Assembly (NCBI RefSeq): GCF_012489685.1
Contig: NC_080042.1
Span: 74,948,566 to 75,012,565, forward strand
DNA from: Lotus japonicus
Lineage: Eukaryota; Streptophyta; Magnoliopsida; Fabales; Fabaceae
Direction: 5' to 3'
DNA: 64,000 nucleotides
Position numbers and translations under genes: made by a program
Notes under the pieces: model-generated
The model's database searches: none
Told to the model about the DNA's origin: nothing
What the model saw: only the letters and a program-made list of their open reading frames with translations
Shown: positions 23,236-35,300 of the stretch, piece after piece
Layout of the letters: each line of letters opens with the position of its first letter
How positions within the stretch are numbered: the stretch's first letter is position 1

Positions 23236-23830
23236 TTTTTTTTGTTAACAGGAAAATTAAACAACGAAACTACAAGATACCAAGATCTTTCCTTAAGAGC
23301 ATCTCCAATGCAAGGTTCTTAGTTTTTATTTTAGAGTTAAGAACTAAGAATTAAGAACTTTATCATTGGAGGTGCTAACATTGACTCCTTAGTTCTTAAA
23401 AATAAGAACCCAGTTCTTCTATAATGAGTTTTGTTTTTTGAGTTTTTAGCTTAAAATATTAATTATTTCTCTCTCATCCAAATTACTTTATTACTTTATG
23501 AGTTTTGTTTTATTACTTTATGAAAATAAAAAGTATAAATAATGTGGTTGGTGAGACCAAATGAATAGTGGTAAGAACTAAGAACTCATGGTTTGAGCAA
23601 AATTGCTTGAGAGTTGCTTAAACACATGTGGCAATACGGGCCCATATGAATAGTGCTAAGAACTAATAAATAAGAACTAGCATTGGAGATGCTCTAAGAG
23701 AGACAAAATCTCAGAAGGAGGATCTTCCAACTCGGTTAACACACACTGCAACCTAACACCCCTCCCTGCTAAGAAATCTGCAGGCTCATTATTCTCCCTA
23801 GTTACATGATGAACACTAAAAAATAAACAA
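23236..23830 (-). mobile_element. 5'-truncated LINE tail (RNase H C-terminus), interrupted by a MITE
   Basis: On the minus strand, beginning at about 23822, a frame reads HHVTRENNEPADFLAGRG, the RNase H C-terminal signature of plant LINEs. It continues through DPPSEILSL to the MITE at 23297-23694. If the MITE and one TAA duplication are left out, the same frame continues for about ten residues to a stop. A short 3' UTR and a poly-A tail follow, seen as a T run at about 23236-23244 on the plus strand. The upstream part of ORF2 is absent. I could not fix the LINE target-site duplication. Confidence 0.65.
23297..23694. mobile_element. PIF/Harbinger-like (Tourist-type) MITE, 398 bp
   Basis: Flanked by TAA on both sides (23294-23296 and 23695-23697). 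The termini GAGCATCTCCAATGC and GCATTGGAGATGCTC are perfect inverted repeats, and subterminal AAGAACTAAGAA repeats occur in both orientations. The 3-bp TSD and the terminal sequence fit PIF/Harbinger-derived MITEs. It is inserted in the coding tail of a LINE. Confidence 0.8.
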
Positions 23831-25986
23831 AGAGATTAAATGTAAAACGTGTGTGAGCTAGGAACAAGAATGAGGTAGCGCGTGAAGAAAAAGTTCTAAA
23901 AACGCCAATAGTTAAAAAAAATGAAATTAGCAAAATTTAAAAAGACTATCAAGTCTGAAATGCAATAAGGCTTTGTCTAAGGAAGTTTTGAAGCACATTC
24001 GCCTACAATGGTTCTTCCATGGTTTTTTCATCCAAATCTGGTATTTTGCTTGTTTGGTCCTATTTCAGAGGAATTGTGCATCGTTGATGATGACCTTATG
24101 TAGTAGAGATGCTTTTCTGCAAACGGCAGAGTCGATTAGAGAAGCAACATTTATACTTTTAATACTAAATTTTTGCTTTGTTTGAAGTAGATCAGGTCAT
24201 GGGTTGAGCTTTGGAACCATTGTCGTTTTCATCTTCGTTGCCAATCCACCATTATGTCATCTCTCCTCTATGGTTGGGCCAGGGTTTGGGCACCGACTTG
24301 GGTTTGTCATGGGCTCAATGTTACGAGCTTGGGTCTGCATGGTGTTTTTGCAAGTAGTTTTTCTTAATTTTAGTTAGTTTTAACTTTTGTTAGGTGTTCA
24401 AAAGAGTCATGAACTCAAGTGTGAGAAATTGTGTTGTAAGACGTTTTGGCATATGCTTCCTATGTATCATATGAGCTTTGCCCAATCAGATATACTACCC
24501 TATCAGATTATGGACATCTTGTCCTATGTTAACAATGAATGTTCACCTTTGAATAAAAAAAGAGTTTTGATGGATGAGTTTTTTATGAAGAAGATTCATA
24601 ACTGATTCATAGCTAATGATTTTTTTTTTTTGGTTGAACATGGCTAATGAATTAGTAATGGAAATAGTACAAATTTGTCTACAAAACAATAGCTCATCTA
24701 TGCATGCTTCATGCATATAGGCCCACCTTATAAATTATAACTACCGCGCGTCACAAAATTAATTTCCATATCAAATAATAAAGCGTTTACTAGCATTTTT
24801 TATTCAACATTTTTTTATGTTTGCATATATTCTTCACATGAGACGAGAAAATCCAAATAGTAATCCCATTTAATTTAATGGTACATAAATAATATGCACA
24901 AAACATATTGAAAATAGAAGCTAACATGTATGACGGGGTGCATGCACTTTATGAAATAAAAATAGTGTTAGCCCATGGATCACTTTCAAAGATCCATGCA
25001 CCTTTTTTTCTTTTAGATATGATAGAATCATCCAGAAGCTAGTGTCCAAAACGCTAAGCAGTTCATAGCATTAGCAGGGTTGTAGGAGTTTCTCTTTCTC
25101 ACGTCAACGAAAATGGAAGCATGATGATTAATTAGCAGTACTTCGCATTTTGCATTCCATTCACCGCCTATGAATCATATCTGTCTGTCAAGCTTATATA
25201 TATTATTTCTCATATGAAAATTAAAGGAGGAAGAAAAAAAAAGTCCCTATAAATAAGATTTATAATCTTACTTTATTTTAAAATTTTAAAATATAATTAT
25301 TTCAAGTTAGTTATCTATCATATATATGTTTGAAATGTACATTTTTTTCAACGAATTTAGGTTAAAACATTATATCACTTTCATGCTAGAAAAGAAAATA
25401 ATAAATTACAAAATACTTTATTATATATATAATTGGATATTAAATTTTTTTTGTCAATAAAAAGCTAAACAAAGCCCAAAATTGTTACCTCATCGCCCCA
25501 TTACCATTTTCCTATGATAAATTAAAAAGTGATATCAATTCTTCTTTAAGAGATTTGGACACCATATCTTTACAAAAATCTTAAAGCGCGCATTGAGTTT
25601 ATGAATTACATCTTTATAAAGTATTTGTCTCACTCATTCTTAACTAATGTGGAATTCAAACTGACACTTGAATTCTCAACGTTCTATTTAAATATCAATT
25701 GTTAGAACAACAAGTAAACAGAGAATTTAGCAAAAAAACACACACAAAACTTCGATTACGCAGTTCGACCAATTGCCTATGATTGCAACTATAAAGCAAC
25801 TATAGTTTCGTTAGGATTCAAAATACGCTCGGGTTACAATGTTACAAGCATATATACAAATACTAAAGATTTAAATTATAACAATACCCCGAGCCCCTTT
25901 TTGCCTTAACATTACCCATGGGTTATACTGGACATACATACATAATAGAGAAAAAACAATACTTGACAAACAATATTTCTTATTTA
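23831..25986. other. AT-rich intergenic sequence, nothing recognised
   Basis: Two small open frames (23973-24185, 24387-24605) lack recognisable features. The stretch at about 25690-25900 looks like a decayed retrotransposon LTR in composition, but no ends could be defined. Confidence 0.45.
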
Positions 25987-26284
25987 GGCTTCGTTTGGAT
26001 TGATGGAGGGGAGGGAATGGAGCGGAAGGGAGGGGAGGGATGAAATGCTCCATTGTTTGGATTATTTTAAAATGGATGGAAATGAATGGAATCTAGTGGT
26101 ACACATTCCATCACATACCACCTTTTACCCTCACTTTTGCTCCCCCAAATTTGGGAGGAATGTGATGGAGCAAAAAGGAATTGAAGCAATTGAAATTATG
26201 AAATTATTGATTTACCTTCACCGAAACCATTAGGCATGAAGTAACTGCTCACCTTGATGCCAAACTGCCACCCCCGGTGCTTGC

Positions 26285-27616
26285 TGATGACCCTATTTTA
26301 GTAGTGTTTTTAGGGTCATTTCTTTGGTTGTTTTGAGTCTTTTTGTTGAGTCTCATGTAGTGTTTCATGCATTCTCATGCATTTTTATTCTTTTCTTTAG
26401 TTTTATTTCGTTTTGGTAATTTGGTAGTTTAATAGGTAGTTTTCTTGCATTTTAAGTAAAGTTTAGGACTTGCATGGGTTTGTTGTGTTTTATGAGGGAC
26501 TTCTTGTGCTAATGAGCTCTTGGAGCTTCTAGAATCTTCCTTGTCTTGTTGGTTAGGTTGGGAGTGCAGAAACTGAAGGAAAAGGAAGGCCAAGGAGCAT
26601 GGAATTGATGAAGAACATAAAGGGAATTGAAAAGAGGAGTTTCAGAAGCCAAAAAGTCACTTTCAGGCGAGCTAGAGCGCCTAGGCGCTGGGAGTGGGCG
26701 CCTAGACGCCAATAGGGTCAGAGAGCATGTCTTTTGACATGCAATTGGCGCTCAGGCGCTCTGAATTGGCGCCTGAGCGCCCAGTTTCGTTATTTTCAGC
26801 CTATAAATAAGGCTTAGGCCAATTTCTTAGATACATTTTGTCATTCCACTCATTTTTGATCAAGTTTTGAGAGCTGAGGAGAACTTTGGGGCCAAGGGAG
26901 GTTTCCAACTTGTACTTTTCCTCAGGTTTTATTTACATTTTCTTCATGAATTCACTAGCCATGAGTGGCTAGTTTACTTTGTGCTTTGGGTTAAGAGATT
27001 CTATGAAACTTTAGTTTATAATTCCTATCTCTATGCATGAGTCTTGATCCATTCTTGTATTTCAATTCCTTATTGCATGTTTAGCTTTGGTGCACCTTTG
27101 CTATAGGCTAGATTATAATAGAATGAAAATTTGTTATGATTTAGGGACATGAATTGGAATAGATCCTTCTATACTTGCTTCTAGGAATAGAGTGAGGGTA
27201 GGGTTTTGTTGGCCTGAATAATTATGCTATCATACCTCTTATGAATGTTTAAGTACACAAGGAATTGGGCTTATCTTTCAATTTGAGAGAATTACTTTTG
27301 TGAGGAATCAACTAGTAAGTACATAGGCTATAACAACAAGATATAAATCAAGGATTCACATGCATAGGATAGGTGGACTAAAATGGATTAGATGATCAAA
27401 CACCCAAGGCAATTTCCCATCATTTGTTATCTATATCTTTATTAACATTGCTCTCTTGCAAAACTTTTGTCACAATCACCCAAAACCAACCTCTGAATTT
27501 TACTGTTTTAAAGAACTTGCAAACTTTAAGCTTAAATCAATAATTCTCACTCACAATCCCTGTGGTTCGATAATTTAAAACCCGGAGGTATTCGTGCACT
27601 TGCGAATTGACCAATA
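26285..27616 (+). mobile_element. Probable solo LTR (about 1.33 kb), gypsy/Athila-like
   Basis: A 5-bp direct repeat CTTGC flanks the segment (26280-26284 and 27617-27621). It starts TGATGACCC and contains a promoter-like CCTATAAATAAGGC at about 26811. It ends with the CCCTGTGGTTCGATAATTTAAAACCCGG-type stretch (27558-27585) that I associate with the 3' part of large gypsy LTRs. The terminal bases TG...TA are not the canonical TG...CA, so the right end may be off by some bases. No internal retrotransposon domain remains. Confidence 0.5.
26665..26790. repeat. Cluster of GGCGCC/GCGCCT palindromes
   Basis: Several GC-rich inverted words lie in AT-rich surroundings: GCGCCTAGGCGC, GGCGCCTAGACGCC, and GGCGCTCAGGCGCTC opposite GGCGCCTGAGCGCC. 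The last pair could form a long hairpin. It lies in the upstream part of the probable LTR, just before its TATA-like element. Confidence 0.7.
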
Positions 27617-28499
27617 CTTGCTAATCTGTTAATTTTTTCTAAATAATGCCAGACTCATCTTCAACAATTTCACTGTTGTGCTTGCCTTTCATCATTAATA
27701 TACAGAACGTATATGTCGATTAGTGAAGTGATTGTTGGAAAACCATTCCCTATTAATTTGTAGGGCTACTTATTTAATGTATGGTATCCAACAAGGTAGA
27801 AGGAAATTCATATATCTTATGAACTTAGAAAGAAATGATGTAATTCGGAATTTCTGTAGAAACAAAAACTTAAAAACAAAAACAAAAACAAAAGGAATGG
27901 GTAAATAAGAAAATTTTGTAGTAAATTAGCGCTGCAATTCTATTCACTTGTTGCAATTGTATACATTTAGTATCGAACATTGTGTCTCTTCCTGTGTCAT
28001 TTGCAAAAAGGAATGGTTACCCAACAAAGCACCAAAAAGGATTTTTAAAATAAGGGTAGTATTGGAATAAAAAAATTAAAACTCATTTTATTTCGTCCAC
28101 TATCTAAACAATAGAGTGGTAAGTTTGTTCCATTCCATCATAAAGTTTCCAAACAGTGAAAAATAATTTTCATTTCACTCCATCGCATTCCATTCCGTTC
28201 CATATATTCCATTCCATTTCGCTCCATTGTGAACCATTAATCCAAACATACCCAGAAAATGGGATGGATTTACTAACATTCCTTCTAGTTACAATCTAAT
28301 TTATATTGTTAATTATTTGAAATTTGTTTGGACAAAAAGGTGTTATTTGTGAAAATGAATTAACTTTAAACTTCTAATTTTATATCCTAATCTAGTTAGG
28401 AAAAAAATTATTAATTGTTTATAAAATGTTTGTTGAGTATGCCTCATGTGTAATGTTAAAGGGGCAAGGGACGAGCGAGTGAACGACATTCACAACAAA

Positions 28500-29820
28500 A
28501 GAAGATTGATTATGATGATATTTTCTCTCCTATCACTAGACATACTTCTATCAGAGCAGTGTTGACCTTTGTATTCAGCAAAGACATGCATTTAGAGATA
28601 TGGATGTGAAGACAACATTTCTCCACGGTAATCTAGATGATCAAATTTACATGTACTGCTAGATGGTTTCAGTGATACTGGACAGGGCAAACTAGTTTGT
28701 AAATTGAAGAGGTATTTGTATGGTACAAAGCAGCCTCCAAGATAGTGGTACGCGAGTGCTTTGATTCGTACATGCTTCCGATTGGTTATAGAAGGTGTGA
28801 CTATGACTGTTGTATTTATGTTAGGAGCCTTCATGATGGTTCTTTTATTTTCCTGTTACTGTATGTAGATGATATGTTGATTGTTTCTAATCATTTACAT
28901 GATGTAAATGAACTTAAAATGATGTTAGCTAGGTAAGGATTTTGCATGAAGGACTTAGGTGGTGCCAAGAAGATTCTTGGGATGAAAATTCACAAGGATA
29001 GACTTGTTAGAAAACTGTGACTCTCTCAGAAAAGCTTGTTGAAAGTGTTTTAGACAGATTTGACATGAGCAATTCAAAGGTTGTGAGTACTCTGTTGGCG
29101 AATCACTTTAACCCCTTAGTGGATCAGTGTGCAAAGACAGATGCAAAAGTTGAGTGTATGTCAAAGATTTCTTACGTTAGTGATGTGAGTTGTTTAATGT
29201 ATGTTATGGTCTGTACTAAACCAGATTTGGCATAAGCTATAAGTCAATTTTGCAAGTTTATGTTCAAACCAGGTAAGCTTCATTAAGAAATAGTCAGGTG
29301 GATCCTCAGGTACTTGAAGTGTACAACAAATCATGGTATCATGTTTAGCTATGGAGGAGGTGACCCTTCAGGTGTAGGATATGTTGATTCGAACTATGCA
29401 GGTAATATGGATGATATGAGGTCTACAACAAAATATGTCTTTACTCTTGGAAGATGACCTATTTGCTGGAAATCATCAGTTCAATCCATAGTGGTCATGT
29501 CTACAACTGAAGCAGAGTACATGACAGTAGTTGCGGCTGTCTAAGAGACCTTATGGCTTATAGGGTTAGTGAAGAAATTGGGTATTGAGCAAGGTGGAGT
29601 TCACTTGCATTGTGATAGTCAAAGTATCACATATTTGGCAAACAACCAGGTGTATTATGCTAGGACCAAGCATATTGATTGAGAGATTTCACAAGATGAG
29701 AGAGTTGCTTGCATATGAATAGATACTACTTGAAAAAATTCATATTTTAGAAAATCCAGTTGATATGTTGATCAAGCCAAAGCATTGACAAACTCAAGCG
29801 CAGTTTGAACTTGTTACATG
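28500..29820 (+). pseudogene. Decayed copia reverse transcriptase-RNase H
   Basis: Fragments in shifted frames and interrupted by stops are recognisable in order. They are a YDDIFSP-like start of the RT region (about 28510), the LLYVDDML catalytic YVDD box (28856-28880), KDLGGAKKILGMKIHKD (about 28950), CTKPDLA (about 29213), CKFMFKPGKLH (about 29253), VGYVDSNYAG of the RNase H domain (about 29380), STTEAEYM (about 29503), and the end region with RTKHID (about 29663). The order and motifs are those of Ty1/copia pol. It is non-functional because of multiple stops and frameshifts. Confidence 0.9.
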
Positions 29821-29922
29821 TTTCTTAGTGTTAAGCCCAAATTACACACCCCAGTTGTTCGGATATGACCATTATGCAGTGAATCTTTATAAGTTTAGTT
29901 TGATATTCGTCAAAGTAGATAT

Positions 29923-30241
29923 TGTTGAGTATGACTCACGATGATGTCAAGGGGATAAGTGGTAAACGAGAATTATTTGTTACGAGGGTATAACTAGGGG
30001 GTGTGGGGGTGCCGGAAGCGAAGCCGCCCCCAATACACTCCAGGAGTATTGTTGTAATTTGGTCTTTATATATTGATCTGTAACATTGTAACCCTATTTC
30101 TTAATTTAATCAATAAGACAGAACTACAATTGTTTTGTAACACATCGCCACACTTTACCAAACCGTGTTAACAGACCTCTTGTATTCATCTATTATTTGT
30201 GTGTTTTCTTTATTACTTCTATATTGGTTGGTGTACTAACA
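29923..30241 (+). repeat. 3' LTR of the deleted copia element
   Basis: 319 bp, TG...CA ends. It contains a TATATA motif at about 30067 and a C/G-rich GCCGGAAGCGAAGCCGCCCCC stretch at about 30011. It is followed directly by the TSD ATGTT. Confidence 0.75.
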
Positions 30242-30431
30242 ATGTTCTAAATTAATAGAGATAATGGTCAAATTAGTCTCTAAATTAGTAAGTGAGATTG
30301 ATTTTAGTTCATTTGAGGAAAAATGGTGTTTAGTGCCGGTCATGTTTACAATTGCTGGCGGTTTTTTACCGCTACTAAACGTTATTTTTCTCATAGAAAG
30401 TAAATTTAATTTAAACCTGTTTACAAACTTA

Positions 30432-30602
30432 AAAACTAATTTAATATGACTATTAACTCAAACTAACTTCAGCTAGCTTGGTTTGGGATGAGCCTGTGAA
30501 TGGTGTAGCTGATTTGTTGAGGGCTGATCTCATGGGTACTTCGTTCATGAGGGTCTAACCTCCTTTCTCTTTTTTCTTTCTTTGCTTTTGTATCAAAAAA
30601 AA
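30432..30602 (+). mobile_element. Very short LINE 3' fragment with poly-A
   Basis: A frame reading EPVNGVADLLRADLMG and then a stop at about 30557 matches the extreme C-terminus of plant LINE RNase H domains. A short T/C-rich 3' UTR and an A8 tail at about 30594-30602 follow. The 14-base flanks AAAACTAATTTAAT (30432-30445) and AAAACTAATATAAT (about 30598) differ at one base and are plausible target-site duplications, which would make the insert only about 150 bp. Confidence 0.5.
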
Positions 30603-32270
30603 CTAATATAATTCACCGAAACCAAATATACCTGCCACGTCTTTTTCTGACTTATGTAACACACCGTCTCGCTTCACTACCGTAAAATCTATGACTTTTG
30701 GTGTCACTGAAACCAAACATTAACATATGAACTCCTCTCGATCTGATATATTCCTCGACTCTTGGTATCTCAAATATTATAGAATATTTGAGGAGTGTTA
30801 AAGAGTTCTTTTTGTTAAATAAAAGTATAAAATATTTGCGGATGGTTAACAGTTTTCTTCATAGGCCACATTGGAGAAACGTTTTTCTAACCTTCAAAAT
30901 TAATATGTTAGCAACTTGCTCAATACGATAACTCAAGGCAGCAGAGGAGGAACTAGTTGTTGTTTTGTTAGAGAAGAATATAATTACAGTTGGTACAAAA
31001 GATTAAGAGACCAATGTGTGTAATGAACCATAGTTTAAAAGCAAGTTTATTTGAATGAGAATTTATGCGAAAATACAAGATCGGAAACAATCCGGTAAAA
31101 TATTTAGCCAACATATAGCTACTTTATTGATCTCTCTATAAACATGATTTTTTTTATAAGCCTCTATTAACATGGTTAAATGCGACATTAATTTAATTTC
31201 ATCTATCACTAAAAACAAATATGAATTGTGTACATCTAATCCTTGATAGCTCTGAGTCTGACAACCCGAAGACTCTATGACTCCACACATTGCTGATAGT
31301 TCTTATCAATAGCCAATTTCAGCCCTCTCTTCATTCCCACCGCCTCTCAACAGTAACAAAACACCAAAAAAATTAATGATATATACATGATTTGTATAAA
31401 AATATTCATTATCTAATAATCGCACATAAATGGGTGTCTAAATATTTTGATTATCAATCTTACATAAACACATAAAGTAGCACACTAGACAAGTTGAGGG
31501 AGAAAAAATTACACATGCCAAAATTTTCTTGTCTCATGCGTACCTTCCAAGTTCCAACCATTGTATCTAATTATAAAATGTTTAATTAAAATATTCCTCC
31601 TCTTTATTGAAACCAAATTACTTTACAGTCCTTTTAAATTTTTGTTAAAAAAAAAGATAGACAAGGACATGAACATATTATAACTGTATAATATATATTT
31701 CACATGATCGAGTTTGTATATAAATTATACTGACATGCATACTCAAATGAAAATGCTATCAACGGATTTAAATAGTTATTGATCTGATTCCTTAAATAAT
31801 TTGAGGTCTATTGAGGTTGGTTTTCAGTAATTTGTTTGAATCATTCTGGTTTTCTATACGAGGAATCTGCATATTATTTATTTTTTAACCATGTAATTGA
31901 GTTATAATCTACACTAATATTCTTTGGCTTTTGTATAGGCAAAAACTTCAGTCCAACACCAAATAAGAGAGGTACTGATGCCCATATTTTGCATATTATG
32001 AATTTGGTTCGCAAGTTAAAATAAATTTTCTTTAAGTTAATTTTTACATGTAAGAAGCATATTATAAATAACATGTACTGAATGTTAGTAATAAAAACAT
32101 GATTCATGAAAGAATCACTTTTAAACATGGCCACACCGCCTATATTTTTTCCATTATTTTTCACTGGAAAAATAAATTATTTGTGGCTATCATTCTACAA
32201 GTGTTGGTGTGAACGCTTCACATAGTGGTTGCGGTGACAAGTGATCAGATCTTACAAACCTCAACCTTAC
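30603..32270. other. Intergenic sequence upstream of the NPF gene
   Basis: AT-rich with no supportable gene. Minus-strand frames at 31063-31290 and 31874-32164 lack recognisable features. Confidence 0.5.
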
Positions 32271-32280
32271 CCTATAAATA
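32271..32280 (+). promoter_or_regulatory. Probable TATA box of the NPF gene
   Basis: CCTATAAATA about 55 bases upstream of the ATG at 32332. This implies a 5' leader of roughly 25-30 bases if it is used. Confidence 0.6.
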
Positions 32281-32331
32281 CTAACTCTATGGCCATTTTA
32301 TGTACAAGAAGACGAATAGAGTTTTGAAAAG

Positions 32332-35300
32332 ATGGAGAACAATAATGATCATGCTAGAAGTAGAAGGAAACAGGGAGGGCTCGTCACAATGCCCTTCATC
32401 TTTGGTAAGAATATTCATAACAGAAACTCTAGCTAGTGTATATCTATTATTTCATAATATATTTTATGTGTGTGATTTGATTAATAGGAGAACCTTATAT
32501 TATTATTTTGGTGCAGCTAATGAGATTTGTGAGAAGTTGGCTGTGGTGGGTTTCAGTACAAACATGATTAGCTACTTGACAACACAGCTTCATATGCCAT
32601 TAACCAAAGCTGCTAACACTCTCACTAACTTTGGTGGAACTGCAAGCTTGACACCATTGCTTGGTGCCTTCATTTCTGATTCTTATGCTGGAAAGTTTTG
32701 GACTATCACCATGGCTTCTGTTTTATATCAGATAGTAATTATCTTCCCCTTATCCTTCATTTTTTTATTTTTCACAAGAAAGATTTTCTCTTAATGAGGA
32801 AATAAAAGTGAAAATAAAATATTATTTTTATGATTATTGGTGAAAACATACACAATAAAAATAGAAAAATATATATTTTCCAAGCAGAAATTTAATTCGT
32901 TAATCTGTTCTAATCAAGATTTCTTCTTTTGAAGTGAATTATATATGTGCGTGTGCGTGTGTGTGTTACAACATAGAGTTAGCGTGTCAATGAATTGCTA
33001 GCTTAGTTAATAAAAAATAATGTCCACACATAATCCTTGGAGCTGCTTTGTACTGTAACCTGAGCTCCTCTTTTTGCTCTTGGGTGCTTCTCATTTTCAA
33101 TAAATTAAGTTTTTGCTTTAAAAAAAAGAACCTCACTAAATTGAGGGATTCCATAAATTTTACAGGAAAAAAAGTGAAAATCAATAGTTAAGGTAAAAAA
33201 TGGAGACTTCTTAAGCATTATGCTTAATTGAGCGTTTTGTCCATGAGTAGTGTAAATGGAGAAGAATTTTGTGGGAGAGATCTAGTCTCTTAACGTGATT
33301 AATAAGCCTAAAGATGATTAATTAGTTTTATGTGTTGTTGGTTGTGTGATATTTTTATAATAATAATTAAAAAGATACAAGCAAGTGAAGATTAATTCAA
33401 GTCCTAATTATATGTAACATTCATTGAAGAACTTTTTATTAGAAAAACTGATAAATCTTTGAAATTTTTCAACCATGCCAAAATGATTTTATTTGTATCA
33501 ATTAAATGCCCTTTGGAAAGCTTGTTGAAAGAAGCTACTTTATATTCCATTTTGTCACCGTGCATATGCTGATTGTGTTTGATTGCTCAGGGGATGGTTA
33601 GTTTGACAATATCAGCAGTACTGCCACAGTTAAGACCACCTCCTTGTAGAGGTGAAGAGGTATGCAAGCAAGCTACTGACGGACAGCTGGCAGTGCTGCA
33701 CATCTCATTATTTCTTGGGGCGCTAGGGTCGGGTGGAATCCGACCCTGTGTGGTCGCGTTCGGAGCCGACCAGTTTGATGAGTCGGACCCGAAGCAGACC
33801 ACAAAAACATGGTCTTATTTCAACTGGTACTATTTTGTAATGGGTGCAGCTATACTTGTGGCTGTGACCGTTCTTGTGTACATTCAAGATAATGTTGGAT
33901 GGGGATTGGGCCTTGGAATCCCTACGGTTGCGATGTTTCTCTCAATCATAGCTTTCATTGTTGGATACCCGCTTTACCGGAATGTGAACCCGGCTGGGAG
34001 CCCGTTTACCCGGCTCATGCAAGTAGCTGTGGCTGCATTTCATAAGAGGAATGTGCCCAATGTGCCAGACCCGAATTTGCTGTACCAAAATGATGAAATG
34101 GATGCATCTATTTCATTGGGTGGGAAACTTGTTCATAGTGAACAGATGAAGTAAGTAATTTATCTCACTATCACTCTCTTCTTTCCATTTAAAATTTGAT
34201 GGGCAGATATTAATTGGTGTTTCAATAACTTGACAATTCAATAATGGCCTTAAGTCATCAATGATTGGTAGAGAGATTCACGAGACAACCACTAAAGCAT
34301 CATCATATGTTGATTTCTTGTGGATAAAGATCATCAGTTGCACATTCCTTCATACCTTCATTTTTAACTTGATCTAATCAATTTTATTGTCTATAAATTT
34401 GGGACTGTAAGGTGTAATTTAACATTTATGGAAAGCATTTGGTGTGTCATCATTTCTCTGTAGTTAAATAACCACACACTTTTAAATTTTGAAGTTAATA
34501 AATTTTACATATATAGATAGATATGATAAGAGAAAGATATCTGATTTGATGTATTACTTAATCTGACAATATGTATGTACTGACTAATCCTCTTGAATTT
34601 ACAAGATATACTCAACATCAACCAATTATTTGTGTAGTGTCGTAACTCCAGCCAATTTTCATTAGGATAATCCAAGTGGGTTCCTTATTGCGTCAAATCA
34701 AAGTACAAGTTTCCATTTTTTTTTCTCATCCAAAGTATCTCCTGAGCTGATAGCTCATAGTGTCAGACTAATTAATCACCCGCGCACTAAGTGATAAAGA
34801 TTTGACTAGAGTAACAAGTGTCTGTTTATGTAAATTTAAAAAAAAAAAATCTTTTAGATGTTATTTTTTTTCATACATCTAAAAGATAAATTATACCCTC
34901 CAATGATTGATTCTTGAATTTTTCCATCATCAACTCATATGTCTCCTATCTCTTACCATTAAGTTATCTTTCGGGAAGAAAAGTTATTTGTTTAGATCAT
35001 GATAAAATAGTTTTATATATAAAACACATTGTTTAATAGAAAAATATCTTCTTTTTTTAAAATAAACACAAATGTGTTCTGAATGTGGAAGTAGCAGATT
35101 AGAGCCCAGTAGTTTGCCAGGTTTTTCTTTTGTGGACCATAGTCATCGACCTCTTGCCATTACTAAGTAAGTAAAAGTGAGTTTGATGATGATCACATCA
35201 TTAACTGGTCCAGTGTCCACCCAGCCCTGGTCTTGTCCACATGCTTCCTCCTCATGGATTTATATGAAAAGTTTTTGGATTTGATGACCACCACCATCAA

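Larger units (their letters stand above)
25987..28253. mobile_element. Inverted-repeat element with TGGAATGGAATG-rich ends, split by an LTR
   Basis: The left end GGCTTCGTTTGGATTGATGG matches the reverse complement of the right end, GGGTATGTTTGGATTAATGG. Both arms continue for about 200 bp with ATGGAATGGA/TCCATTCCAT words. No clean target duplication is visible, so the superfamily is open (PIF/Harbinger or hAT-like). The middle is occupied by a probable solo LTR. Neither arm contains a transposase. Confidence 0.5.
28431..30241 (+). mobile_element. Internally deleted Ty1/copia retrotransposon with intact target duplication
   Basis: A perfect 5-bp TSD ATGTT lies at 28426-28430 and 30242-30246. 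The element begins TGTTGAGTATG and ends ACTAACA. The 3' LTR (29923-30241, 319 bp) starts with the same TGTTGAGTATG, preceded by a polypurine-like CAAAGTAGATAT. The 5' LTR survives for only about 60-90 bp before the sequence jumps straight into pol, so most of the 5' LTR, gag, protease and integrase were deleted. The rest is a decayed reverse transcriptase/RNase H. Confidence 0.85.

Noticed and set aside
32300..32404. Start codon of the NPF gene at 32300
   Set aside because: That frame reads through the first intron instead of joining exon 2. The ATG at 32332 gives MENNND..., keeps phase across the splice, and yields the conserved MPFIFANEICEK start.
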